Of a DNA stretch of 64,000 bases, positions 23,184 to 35,600 are shown in pieces. Within the stretch, counting starts at the first letter, position 1. Each line of letters starts with the position of its first letter. The stretch comes from Lutjanus erythropterus (taxonomy: Eukaryota > Chordata > Actinopteri > Lutjaniformes > Lutjanidae), in contig CM034607.1 in assembly GCA_020091685.1 (NCBI GenBank), positions 1,990,944 through 2,054,943 on the forward strand, in the 5' to 3' direction. The notes beneath the pieces were generated by a model. It had not been told where the DNA came from, searched no databases, and saw nothing but the letters and a program-made list of their open reading frames with translations. The position numbers and the translations under genes are program-made.

Positions 23184-23670
23184 ATGGATCACTCTCTGTT
23201 TGGTTGTCTACGCAGCCCTCACGCCCCGCCACAGGGCCTGCACCCCGCCATCACCCAATCGCCACTGACCCTGCACGGTCGGAGTGACCACGTCTCCTAC
23301 CTGGATCTACCCAGCTCCTCGCCCCCCTACGGCTACTCTGGAGAAGACAATGGAGCGTTTGGCAGTCCAGCCCACAGAGGCCACCTGCCCCAGCAGCAGC
23401 AGCAGCACCCTCTCCACCCTCAGCACCCGCCTGGTTGGCCCGTCCCCCTGCAGATGCCCTCGCCTAATGCTCGGCAAAGTGTCTGCCTGCCGCCGCTTGA
23501 GGCCACGGCCCCCGAACTGTGCTCGGGGGGCCCGAACCTGTGCAGCAGCAACCCCAGTCTGGGCAGTGGTGACCCAACGGGGGCATCATGTGTCTCTGGA
23601 GAATACGGCCGGCAGAGTCTGTCCTCAGAGGACGCGGACAGGAGGAGTAAAGGCAAGAATGATAGCTCAG
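23184..23670 (+). CDS. MEOX2 coding exon 1
   Basis: Encodes residues 1-162 and the first base of codon 163. The ATG at 23184 sits in a good context (cacaccATGg). An upstream in-frame ATG at 23157 would add nine residues with no counterpart in the family, so 23184 is chosen. The donor is tcag|gtaaga at 23671. The exon is GC-rich and includes the Q/H tract and serine/glycine-rich regions typical of MEOX2. Confidence 0.94.
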
Positions 23671-26600
23671 GTAAGATCAGGAAGGCCAGTTTCCCAAAAA
23701 AACTGATTTATTTTTTTAACTCTTGGGCCCTTTAGAGATATTTATAATTTTTTTCAGCACATTACTACTACTAACAACCATGCTCATGCAATAATTCTTT
23801 TATATTCATTCTAAGTAATTTCTTTACATATTTAGACAACAGATTTTCTGAACATCTGAAAACTGATGATAGAGACCAAACATTGTTTAGAGTAAAATTT
23901 AAATCTAAAGAAAATATATTATTTCATTTTTAATAAAAATGTTTCTAATAATTTTAAAAATGAAATATTAGTGTTTAATTCTGAATTACATAATGAAACA
24001 TCAGCTGAATTAAATATGCAAAAGAATTTTATAATAAACAGCAATAAAAAAGAAGGATCCAGTGTTAGAAGTGATCATATGCCTTGTATAAAACAATCAT
24101 TTCATATTTTCTGCATGTTGGAGTATAAAAGTTAATGTTGTGTTATTTTAAATCCATGTTTAACTTCCCTCTTAAACTTTAAACTTTAAACTTTAGGACA
24201 ATTAGAGTACAATTTTATCATGAGGATAATGATTCAGTACTCTAACCATCTATTGTATAAGACAGAAAATTACGTTTGTTATAAAATCCTCTGAGGTGTA
24301 CTATTTAGTGGCATTTTCCCAGAGATCATGTGACCTCTACAGATGCATTTACACTGTATTTTAGATAAAGACAGTTACAGATACAGATTAACTAGTATGA
24401 AGATGACAATGAATTGTGACATAAATTTTGTGCCACCAAACTCTATTTGCCAGTGCTAATAATGGTTGATTCTTAGTGGTGAAGATTTGCAGTAATAAAA
24501 TGTTTTAGAGCAGAAACAATTAGTTAATTAAGAAAACTTTATTTATTTATGATAAAAAAAAAAGTAAGAAATTCTCTGATTTCAGCTTTTTAAATGTGAA
24601 TATTTTCTGGTTTATTTAGTCCTCTATGAAGTAAACTGAATATCTTTTGGTTGTAGACAAAACAAGACATTTGAGGACGTCATCTTGGACTTTGAGAAAC
24701 AGTCATCAAGGTTCTCATCTTTTTCTGACATTTTATGGATCATAAAACAAATTGATTAACCGAGAAAATGATCGACAGATTAATCAATAAAGAAAATAAT
24801 CAGTTATTACACAAGCACAACTGCTTGTGTGGCAGCTGGTCTAGAGAAGAGTGTGTCAGTCTTAGTCTGAAATAGGATGCATCTTTTAAAAAAATAATTT
24901 AGTTGAATCGTCATTTGTTATGGGAATACAAGAGTATACAAAATAATATTCTATGCTCAGACTGACTTGACAACTTTCTAATGATCCAGTCTAGGCCCTA
25001 TAAAGACGTTTGTGCGATAGAAAAGATGAAGAGGACCTGATCTTTGTCACATTCACGGGGCTATTTTTTTTGTGTGTCAACATATACAGTATGAATATCA
25101 GAGTATTGGTTTTAGATGAACACCAGTCTATTGCTGTGATTTTTAAAAAGACAAATTTAAAAGTTTGTTTCTGAAACTGAATCAACAATTTAGGGCCGTA
25201 GCCAGGATTTGAAATGGAGACCGAGTTGCCCGTCATCCAAACGCAAAAATTTCCATCATATGATTTTTATTTTAAAAAACAGTATTTTATTCAGTTTTCT
25301 GCAAATTTAATTTGCCAGCATTAAGGCCTGAAAATGCAGTTTCCAAGCCTTCTCCAGACTGCCAGGGAAAAAAAACTTGGTGGGGAGACGCAGACTCCTT
25401 TTATTTATTTATTTGTTTGTTTGTTTGTGTTTGTTTGTTTATTTATTTATTTATTCATTTAAAATAAAATAAAATATTAAAATAATTTATGTAGCTTAAA
25501 CAGTAATAGTGGTTCCCAACCCTTTTCCTTAAGGGACCCCTTTTCTTTCTTTAAATAAATGGATGGCACCTGATTAAATGACATATTTTATGGATATTTC
25601 ATATTGTATTCAGTGCATAACAATATCAGTGCAGAACAACTGATAAACTGTACAATTTAGTCAAATAGTGAACATGTTGGCACGGTGGTAGACTGTTCAG
25701 CCTCACAGTAAGAAGGTCCTGGGATTGAATCTTGAGAAAAAGCTTTCTATTTGCTCTTCAGTCAGTCCCCCTGACCAACGCACTGGCTTTAGGACTGGAG
25801 TTGATCCCCGGGCTGTCCGGCAGCTGCCCATTGCTCCTGTACTCAGATCAGTTAAATTAGAGATGAAGTCTCACTGTATGTTATATTTTGTATAAGTGAG
25901 AATAAAATTGACCTTTAACTTTTACAATAACTGTAGGGTGTTTGTGTAAAAGGAGCGATCTGAATGAATTGTGAGCAGATTATTTCCTGTGTAGGCAGAG
26001 CGAGTGGCATCAGAGATTATAAGAATTTATCAAAAATTCTCTGTCTTCTTTTTAACAATCATGTATGTTTAATAGGCTTAATTTTTTTTTGACAAATTCA
26101 GTATTTTTTTTCTCCCTGATGTTTGGCCATTGCTTTATTAGCTTTTTGGTTATGTGCTTTTCTAATGCAGGACGAGGCTGTTCAGCAGACAGTGAAGGCT
26201 CCATGAATACAGTTTGTCTTCAGGTCATCACTGTGTCCTTGTCAGATCAGATTATTTTACATTTATAAAAATCCAAACTTTAAAAATAACAATTTCATTC
26301 CATTTTTCTTAACAGAAAATTAAAAAGTTTTCTTACACCTTAAAATCACGAAGGCCTCGCAACCCCCAGTGAGGCTTTGGAAACCCCCAGGCTTTGAACC
26401 AGTGGCTTATAATGTGCAACTTTTAAGTCATTACAAAGAAGACGATCTTAAAGGAATTAGAAAAAATGGAACAACAGAATAGGTTGATTTCCAGTGACCT
26501 CCAGTCATGTGAAATTAAGCAGCAGTTCTTTTTAGATTTAGGTAACAGAACTACATGGTTAGGTTTAGGTAAAGATCACGGTTTCAGTTAAAACAAGCAC

Positions 26601-29600
26601 ATTACATATGTCACGTGATGGATGTGATGCATGTAACAGAATTTAAACTCAAATAAGTGAATGCAGACTTTTTGAAAATTTATTCAATTGTACTGTTTTG
26701 GTGTGAGCTGCAGAGTTTTGGAGATATGGGCTGTAGAGATGTCTGCCTTTTCTCCAATATAACTGGACTTGATGGCACTAGTTCTGCGGTGCTCAAAGCA
26801 CAAACAAAGCATCTGAAAATCTCAACAGCAATGTGACTTTCCAGAAATCATGACCAGGTTGCTCAAAATAATCCACACCCCCCAGTAATCTGTTGTGAGC
26901 AGTTTCATGGAGGAACTACTTTCTTTCTGCAGCAGAATCTACCAGAACTACTTTAGAATCTACTGAAAGTACTTCAGCTTCAACTTCTCAGCTGCTCACG
27001 ACAAGGTCTGTGATGATGTTGAGTAATTAGGTCATGATTTTTGAAAAGAGACACTGGTTTTGAAGATGGGAAGTAACTAAGTACAAATTATTGTGCTTAA
27101 GTAGATTTTTTATTTTGACATCTTTCTACTTTTACTCCCCTCATACATTAACACAAATATCTGTACTTTCCAGTGACAAGTTTGTTACTTTAGTTTTAAT
27201 GCATTTTAGGGGAGATACTGATTATTTTAGTTTTACCAACCCAAAAAGGCGTGACAAGATGAAAACAACGTAACAAGATAGAACAATACAAAAGGCAAAA
27301 ACAACATAATACATAACAAGACAAAAAAAAGTTTAAAGGGCATGACAAGATGAAAACAATGTAACAACAAAAACAAGGTAACAATACATAACAAGATAAA
27401 AAAATAAAGCAAAAGATGCAACATGACAAATATGAAGTGACAAAATGAAAATTACAAGACCAACAATTTAACAATACATAATAAGAAGAAAATAACATAA
27501 AGGATGCAACAAAACAAATATGATGAAGTGAACATGACATAAAACACATAGAAAGACAAAAATGATGTAACAAGACTAAATGACATAACTTTCATGTTAT
27601 CATGACAAAAACGTTACACAACAAAACAAAACTTATAGAAAAGATAAAACACAATGACAACAACATAAAAATATATAACAAGACAAATACAATGAACCAA
27701 TGAAAATAATATAAAACATATAACAATGTTAGGGACTGAACCATCACTGTGAATTTGGGACATTCATTTCATCCTCTAGATGGCGCTACGTTGCAATCTG
27801 TCCATCCAAATTTGGCTCATGGCAGTTTTCATACTGGCACCAGAGCAGCAGCAGTAACACAGTGGTAACGTAATGAAGGACAGGCGCGATGCGATGAGGG
27901 ATAAGTCCCTGAACTGCTCCGTATGTAACAATTATGAGCCGGGAGAGGATAATGTCTGTTTCTGCTACATTCTACGTGGTTGAAATCTACTCTGTCACCA
28001 ACGCCACTGATTTGCCAGATACTGTACCTGCCCTCTGTCTGCACAGGCCAAGCACAAAGATCAACAGACAGGGCAGCCAGTTTGGCTAAGAGGCGAGGTG
28101 CTGAAGGAACTCAGTGTAGTAGCCGGATTCTGAAAAGCCTCTCTAGCAAATAAATATATATATAAATTTGCCTGACCCTCCCTCAGATTAAAATTAAAAA
28201 CAGCATGGCCCTTGCCTGTTGGACCGCTCCCATAAATTTCGAAAGGTCCCTTACAGGATGAAAACGATGTAACAATTCACAACGAGACAAAAACGATGTA
28301 AATGATGCAACAAGACAAAAGACATAACAAAAAAGACACTTTGCACAGAAACACTCAGTAGAAACTTTTTACCTTTGTACTTGGAGTACATTTCAGAGCC
28401 TGTACTTTTTCACTTTTACTGCAGTAAAGAAGTTGAATTTCTACTTTTACAAGAATCTGTTTTTAAACAAGTATCTGTACTTCTACTAAAGTACAGAATG
28501 TGTGTATTTTTGGCACCTGCTACTTGGACAGACAGCCTATATGCCTGTTTTTCTGGCTGTAAATGGACCTTGTGGCGAGACTGTTTTCTCAGAATACTAA
28601 AATGAACTTGTTGAGCATCCACCACCGTCTAAGTGTTTTTGATAGCTGAATGTTAACTGCTTCCAGATTGTTAAAATTCTTACACTCCCAGACAAAACCC
28701 AGAGGTCATGACCTCAGTGTCTTCCATGGTAGCTGTGGCTCTGAACAAATTCATCTGTGCTGGTGAAATAGTGAAACAGTTAAGGTGATGGTGAAAAAGC
28801 AGGTCACGTATCAGCAGCATAAAACTTAACTTCCTGGCATAAATTTTACAGTTCTACATCTGCACACATATGCTTCATATGAATGATAAAAAGGACACAG
28901 ACAAGCAGGATATATCCACAAGTTTTAAAGGCAGCCACCGTATCTGCATTATTTAGCTGGGCTGATGAGCGGCTCGCAGCGCGTGCCAAGTCGAGAACTT
29001 TCCAACTCCCCGGAGTGGACGTCCCGGCCAGGAGAGAGGGCGCTTTGACTGACAGATTGAACACTTCGAAAGGATACGCTGAAGCTGCCAGCGGCCTAAC
29101 CCAAATCCAATTTCCTAACTCTAACTTCATTGGCACTCATAGAAGCCACAGCACTTTTAAGAGTTTTTTCTGGACGCGGTGTTCTTAAGAAAGGATCCAG
29201 TGATGATGAAATATGCACAGTGATTGACCTACAACCCTTCATGGAGCAGTCTGCATGTGTGGACGGTGAAGCAGAAATAAATTGAGCTCCCTATTTAACA
29301 ACGGCACTGATTTGAACAGTCAGAAAATAAATCCTGCAAATTAAAGGCTTCAAGGCTCAATAAAATCTTAAAATAATTAATTATTCTAAATGAAATAACA
29401 TGACAAAAGGAAAATATGACACAAAAAACTGCCAACGTCCAGTGTCTTTGGTTGGGTGTTTGTAGTCTCACATTACAGCACAGACAGTGTCTCTTTCCTG
29501 GCACACTGTGGTTTGTCAGCACATCCCACATTTACACAACTAATGAAATGTCAGCTGGATTTATGCAGTGCCGACTGGAGAACAGCGTAGAAATTATTAT

Positions 29601-32600
29601 TCAGAGTTTTCTCACTATGAAAGATTACTTTCAAAATGCTCCGTTCATTTTCACCATTCACTGACCACAAATACATAAAAGGCATACTTGAAATATGCTT
29701 GTACTGACAGACAGTATAAGTGGGGAACATATGATTTCACCCTGAAAGCACGAACAAATCGGGGAAAAGCTTAGTGTTTATATGCAATAAGTATTGTCGA
29801 GTAGGACTCTTAAATTTTATATTAACATGTGGCTTTTCCCTTTATTCTGAAACATCCAGATGAGAATATTTTCTTGGTTTTCTATAAGGCCTTTGTATAT
29901 GTCACTTAAAAGATATAATATATAGTTCTCTTACTTTCATTCTCACCAATAATAACAGGACTGTACTCATCAAGTTACTGAATTGCATCCAAAACCAATG
30001 TTTTTAAAATTCTTTATTTCTACAATATCGGTACACTGACACGACAGTTTGGGTGAGAATGAGAACAGATGGTTGTGGCAAATAAATGTTATGATGTAAT
30101 TAAGGTGAGGCAACTGAAACCCTTAAGGTTAGGGGAAGAAAACCAAACATTAAAGGTACACTGTGGAATTTAATCTAAGAGTCATGGCGGTTTATGAAAT
30201 AGTCACAAGTGGACACAAATTTTCTTCTTTTTTGTTCTAACCTGACATGCCAGATGGTTTGTTACACAGAACCATCTGGGAAGTTGTCTTCAGAAACTGT
30301 TTGGAAAAGGGCAGGCACTTTCAAAAATTACTTGGCAAGTGACTGGATGAACCATCCGTCTATCAAGTGTAACACAGGCTAACTTCAACCATCAGATCAA
30401 CCCTTACATGGGCGCTTCTCGCTGTCATTACACTTAAAACCATGCCTGTAGCTGGATTCTTGTGTGCCTCGCAAAGTAATGACTTTTAAACTAAAGGACG
30501 AATGTAGTATAATAAGCAAGAAGATACGTGTGTGGAGGAGGACAAGGTGGATGGGTGGGTCAAGCACTTTAATACAGGACAGCAAGATTTGTTTCCTATG
30601 AGAAACCAATAGCAAACATTGATTTCTTTAAGGAAGTAGCTACTTTAATCCATCTAAACCCAACCAAATGGTTTTGGTGCCTAAACCTAAACCTAAGCAC
30701 CGGTGAATTGTTTCTCAGCAAGTTTTATTTTGAAAGTCTATACAGACATTGGATGTTTATCATTGCTAACTTGACCACAGTATGAAACGATGGCGTACAC
30801 AAATCTATTGTTCAAAATTCTTGAGTATAGGGTGCTGCAGGGATGATGTATTTTTATAGTCCAACCCAGAAGTTAGCATCACCTCGGTTCTCTCCGTTAA
30901 AGTCAATAAGATTTTCCATTGGATTTTTGGCAGATGTACTGTGGCAAATAAAAGTTTATGATTCTGAAACACTTTGCTCAATAAGATAATATTCATAAGT
31001 GAACACCACTTTTATGATTTCTAGAGCATAAATGCAATCGCCAGAAGTAAAAAGCTAACATTAGGCTATAAAACAATTACACCACAGTCACTGGAATTCA
31101 TGTCACAACCAATAAGTGACCGGTGTTTGACGCGATGATGTTTTATATATGATTTTTTAAAAACATCTTTTCTTTAATGCCTTTATTTTAGACAGCACAG
31201 CTGAAGTGAAGACAGGATAGGGGGACAGAGTGGGGGCCAGTGCAGATGACTCACAGCCTCGGTGCAGGGAGCAAATGCTCTTCAAATTACTACCAGGCCA
31301 CCCATGTGATGATTTAATGTCCCCAACAACCTCTGTAGTCTCATTTAGCCTCTTGTTAGCAACTGCCTTTATAAAGACATGTAAAAGATTCAGAATGAAT
31401 TGGTGCAATATTTACTGGTGTATTTTATGACCTAGGAAAAAAGTGAACATTTCTAAAGTTTGTGTTTAACCACAGAACTTATTTCAGGCATCTAACCAAT
31501 AGCCCACTCAAAAAAAATGGTTTTAAGGTTCATTTCTGCCGAGCTGTATTTCACAAACTGCTGTGAGACTGTTTTGTAGGATTCTGATCTCTTGTTGTCA
31601 CGATTCTCCAAATCTACATTTCGACATGACTTTTGATTTTTTGATTTTCTGATTTTAACATTTTTTTCATTTTGCACTGATGGTTATACCAGTGTCAGAA
31701 TATCAGGTCTTGATTTGTGAAACAGATTATTGAATTTTATGCCCCAGCAACTGTCATTTACATTTTATTAATTCTTTAAAAAGTCTAGATGGTATCAAGT
31801 TTGATAAAACAGCCAGTCAGCTACACTGTTTTGTCTTTGATGCACAGAAAGCTACAGTTAGGTGGGGGTGGGAAACAAAAATAAGGGGAGAATTGTTGAG
31901 TCTGTCTTTTGATTCAATTCTTGAAATTGAAATCTCATTCTGATTGGTTTTCAACTTAATATTGAATATATTATTTCATATATTATACTGCTCAATAGGT
32001 GGCACTAATGCAAATAGCAACACACCAACAATAGTCAAGAAGAAGAAGACAGCTAACTACAAAACATGACTCAAATCAATCTAAAAGTGCTTTCACAAGC
32101 AGCTTTAACTGTTATATTGTGACATGAACACTTCACTTGCTATCACAGTCCCCCGAATGCCTCCATGTTAGCACTACATGTAAAGGGTCATCCACACTGA
32201 GTATGATAACTATAACTATAAATACATTTTTTAAAATAAATAGAGCTCCCTCTGCACAACCAGTCTCAGGGATCAGGTGCTGGTCGGTCGCAGGTACATC
32301 TTAGGTAGAATCAACAGATCGTGTTGAGCGAATCTGAAGAAGCCACAGGTGAAACATGTTGTTTACTCCTAATAAAAAAATCACAGTGACTCACTTCAGT
32401 ATACAGTGGCTTTTTGAAATATTGTTCATCCCCACCACAACTATTGCAACAATGACAGTGGCAAACTATATAGTTTGATTGATGAATGTTGGAAACACTG
32501 ACAGCCAATCAAAATCAATCCAATCATCCACTTACTGCATTGTCTTGGATGGGAAATGAGGTCATTCATCAATTAGCTTAATGTTGTAGACACTGTTCTA

Positions 32601-35600
32601 CAAAATAATGCTGCAGGAATTCTCATGACATTGGTTTCTAGCCTGCCTCTTTAATGTGAGCTAATTGATGGCATTAGGAAAAACTTTCACTCATTCTTAT
32701 TGTGGTATAGAACTTATGTGCTCATCCTAATAAACTGAGAATAACAAGTGAGGACTATCCCTCCACTGTAAGTTGATCAGCTGTTTTTAACTGTCACTTG
32801 TCTGCCATTGTAAAGTAAAGCCTGTTGTCCTGAAAACAAAAGCCCACTGCTCTGAAATAACAAACTCCATTAACAGTTTGCTCAAGTTTATTAACGATTT
32901 CTTATGACTCATAAACACAAACTTACTCATTTTGGAGAAAATTCAACATTAATTTGAACTCTGACAAATGGGAAACAGACATACAAATGTCAAAGGGGGC
33001 TCTGTGGCTGTAGCATTCATGTCAAGTGAAGTGAGTATTTCAACTTAACATGGTCATTTTATGATAAATTACAGTAAATATATTACAGATTTCTCCTTTA
33101 ATGGTTTAGATAACCAGTGGTGGACAGTAATGAAGTAGATTTACTTGAGTATTGTACTTAAGTACATTTTTTGAGTATCTGTACTCCGCTACATTTCTAG
33201 GAAGGTTGTTGTTACTCGTAAGCACAGCTTTGAAGTCGGCTGTTGCTGTTTTTTCTATGCAATTGGTCACATGCTGTCTTCCTCACAGAAGGGAACCAAT
33301 CACAATACCCGCTTTCAACTGGGACTGATGTAAAAGCAGAAATAGTGATCCAGGTGTGCTCTGTAACAAGAACAAACAAACTCTCCTTCTTTCATTCTAA
33401 CAAAAGTGGTAATGTCGATGGCAGGATAAAGACAAAATTAAATCTCAAGATGTTATTATAATTATTCATTATTCCAGGTAGCTTTTAAAGTTGAATTGTT
33501 TTTATCAGAGTGAAAAATACCACATAATTCATGTATATACTGCCTCTGAAGATAGAATTTATTTAACAGACTTGGAGAACTCCTTACAGTTGGCTTCAAA
33601 CTAATTTTATGTAGTGATATCAATATGGTTACATCAGAAAATGACAACAGCTGTCCTTTTTGTTTTTGATTGTATTTCTATGTTGAAGTTTTTATAGGTG
33701 TTTCTATAGACTTTGTGTAGCAGAGTGGTTCTAAATGTAAGTCAGTGCTTCATCAGGTGGTTTCAGAGTTACAGTTTCAATACAGAAATGTATTGATATT
33801 AGAAAATGTACTTTGTAATTTGTACTTTTGAATACTTAAGTATTTTTAAAAGCACGTACTGTAGTACTTTAACTCCAGTAAAATTTGGACTGAGCAACTT
33901 TCACTTGTAGTTGAGTAATATTTGACCAGGAGTATGGAATATAGTATAGTATAGGAGTTTATGATTTTGACTCAAGTACTGGGGTTGAGTACTTTGTCCA
34001 CCACTGTAGATAACCTGGCTGACTGTTTGCTCATCTGACTGCTTGTATTTCTTGACTTGTTTGACTTCATTGCAGTTGCTTTACACTCCCAGATCTTAGC
34101 AATTACCTTGATGAATACAGAGGTATCATATCCAATCAAAATGAGGCTTAAAACTACAAAAATTAGATCCTAGTTGTAGTAAACTGGAATTTTCCTCTAC
34201 TGAATATTTCCTCTGAAAATCCCTCCTATTTGTTTTTATTTGTACTGTAGGCATTAAAATGAAAGTGTTAATCCCAAACACTGGTGTGACTAAATAGTCT
34301 GAGTTTTAAGTGACCATAAAATACTGAATGGAGCCATGTGGGAGCAAACTCCCTGCCTGGGTTAAATAACACAGATGCAACACCAATATCTGCACAATAA
34401 AAGGTGATTGGCACTCTTAATCGTCTCGCTTTCATTTTATTTTGGTTTCAGACGGGCCCCTGCACTTTATCAAACCCCCTTTAATTTTTTTTCAACCCCC
34501 TTTTTTGTTCTTCCTCCCCCTCTCTCTTTTGGAGACTCAGCTGTGGCTGGAAAATGTTCTGTTTTTCATTTCAGAGTCCCAGGACGGGAGCTATAAGTCA
34601 GACATGAACAGCAAGCCCAGGAAGGAGCGCACAGCCTTCACCAAAGAACAGATCCGGGAACTGGAGTCCGAGTTCGCACACCACAACTATTTGACCAGAC
34701 TGAGACGCTACGAAATAGCTGTCAACCTCGACCTCACGGAACGACAAGTACGGTACCTGCTGCATGGCTGTGGATCAGTGTGAGGGCAGAGAGAGGGACG
34801 AAACAGGAGCAGCACCATAAACAGTCATCAAAATCTTACTAGCTAATGTGATCCAAGTCATGAAACACAATAAAGGGGAATTAAATGGGCCATGACTTTT
34901 ATTAACATCCACTGGCATTCATTAAGTTCTGCAACAAAATCGACAAGTCTCGCTGATAAACACTTGAATCATAGTTTGACACTGAAAATTATTTATTTAA
35001 GCAAAGATCCAAAAGACACATCTAGGGAGGTGATAAATCACCACTGTAATACTGCAATCACTCTTTGTCTCAAGGATTTCACAAGAAAAGAAAAGGGAAA
35101 GAAAGCACTTTCCTAATCTTGTTATGTAAAAAGAAGTTTCTTTACTTTAAGATTATCATAAGAGGGAAATTTGTTTTTTTAAAACTTTAAGTAAATGTAG
35201 AGTTACATTAAAGGCAGCACAATCCTATAGTTTTTGGCTTTGAGTCCTTGTTCCATTAATCTCTTCAGGCAGCAGGCCTACATTTGGACTCATGGAAAAT
35301 TGCTGTCTTACTCAGGGTCAGATGAAATGATTAATATCAGTTTCATCTCTGTGTGTCCAGTACAGACGTGTGTGTCTGGGTTGTGTTTAGGTGAGCAGAG
35401 CATAGAGAAACCACTGCGTTGCTCCATGAAAATGCATTAACAGTTCACCTCAAAAAGTCTGAAAGCTGAGCATTTTGCTTGGAGAAATAAAAATGCGCAA
35501 AATATATATATATTCTAAGGTGTTTCTTAACCAATGACTGCTTTGCAAAGTATGAAACAATATCATAAGTCGAGTAGAAACCAAGCTGATGAGGCTTGTG

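Larger units (their letters stand above)
27060..28520. mobile_element. Nested transposon and minisatellite block
   Basis: The outer layer is a pair of arms rich in 'aagtac' and 'acttttact' words (about 27070-27180 and 28370-28510), of the fish 'taagtacatttactcaagt' repeat type, in inverted arrangement. Between them lies an 'aacaagacaaaaac' minisatellite (27241-27725, resuming at 28255-28335). The minisatellite is itself split by an insertion at 27727-28252 whose ends are imperfect inverted repeats (ttagggac and gtccctta). Confidence 0.65.

Noticed and set aside
23284..23706. A 140-codon alternative-frame ORF in MEOX2 exon 1
   Set aside because: A shadow of the GC-rich exon. The MEOX2 frame has unmistakable family identity and this one has none.
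27196..27573. A 125-codon minus-strand ORF rich in Phe, Cys and Leu
   Set aside because: It is a translation of the acaagacaaaaac minisatellite.
33243..33461. A 72-codon ORF found almost unchanged in both duplicate copies (also 36393-36611)
   Set aside because: It lies inside a non-autonomous hAT element and is similar in both copies only because the segment was duplicated.
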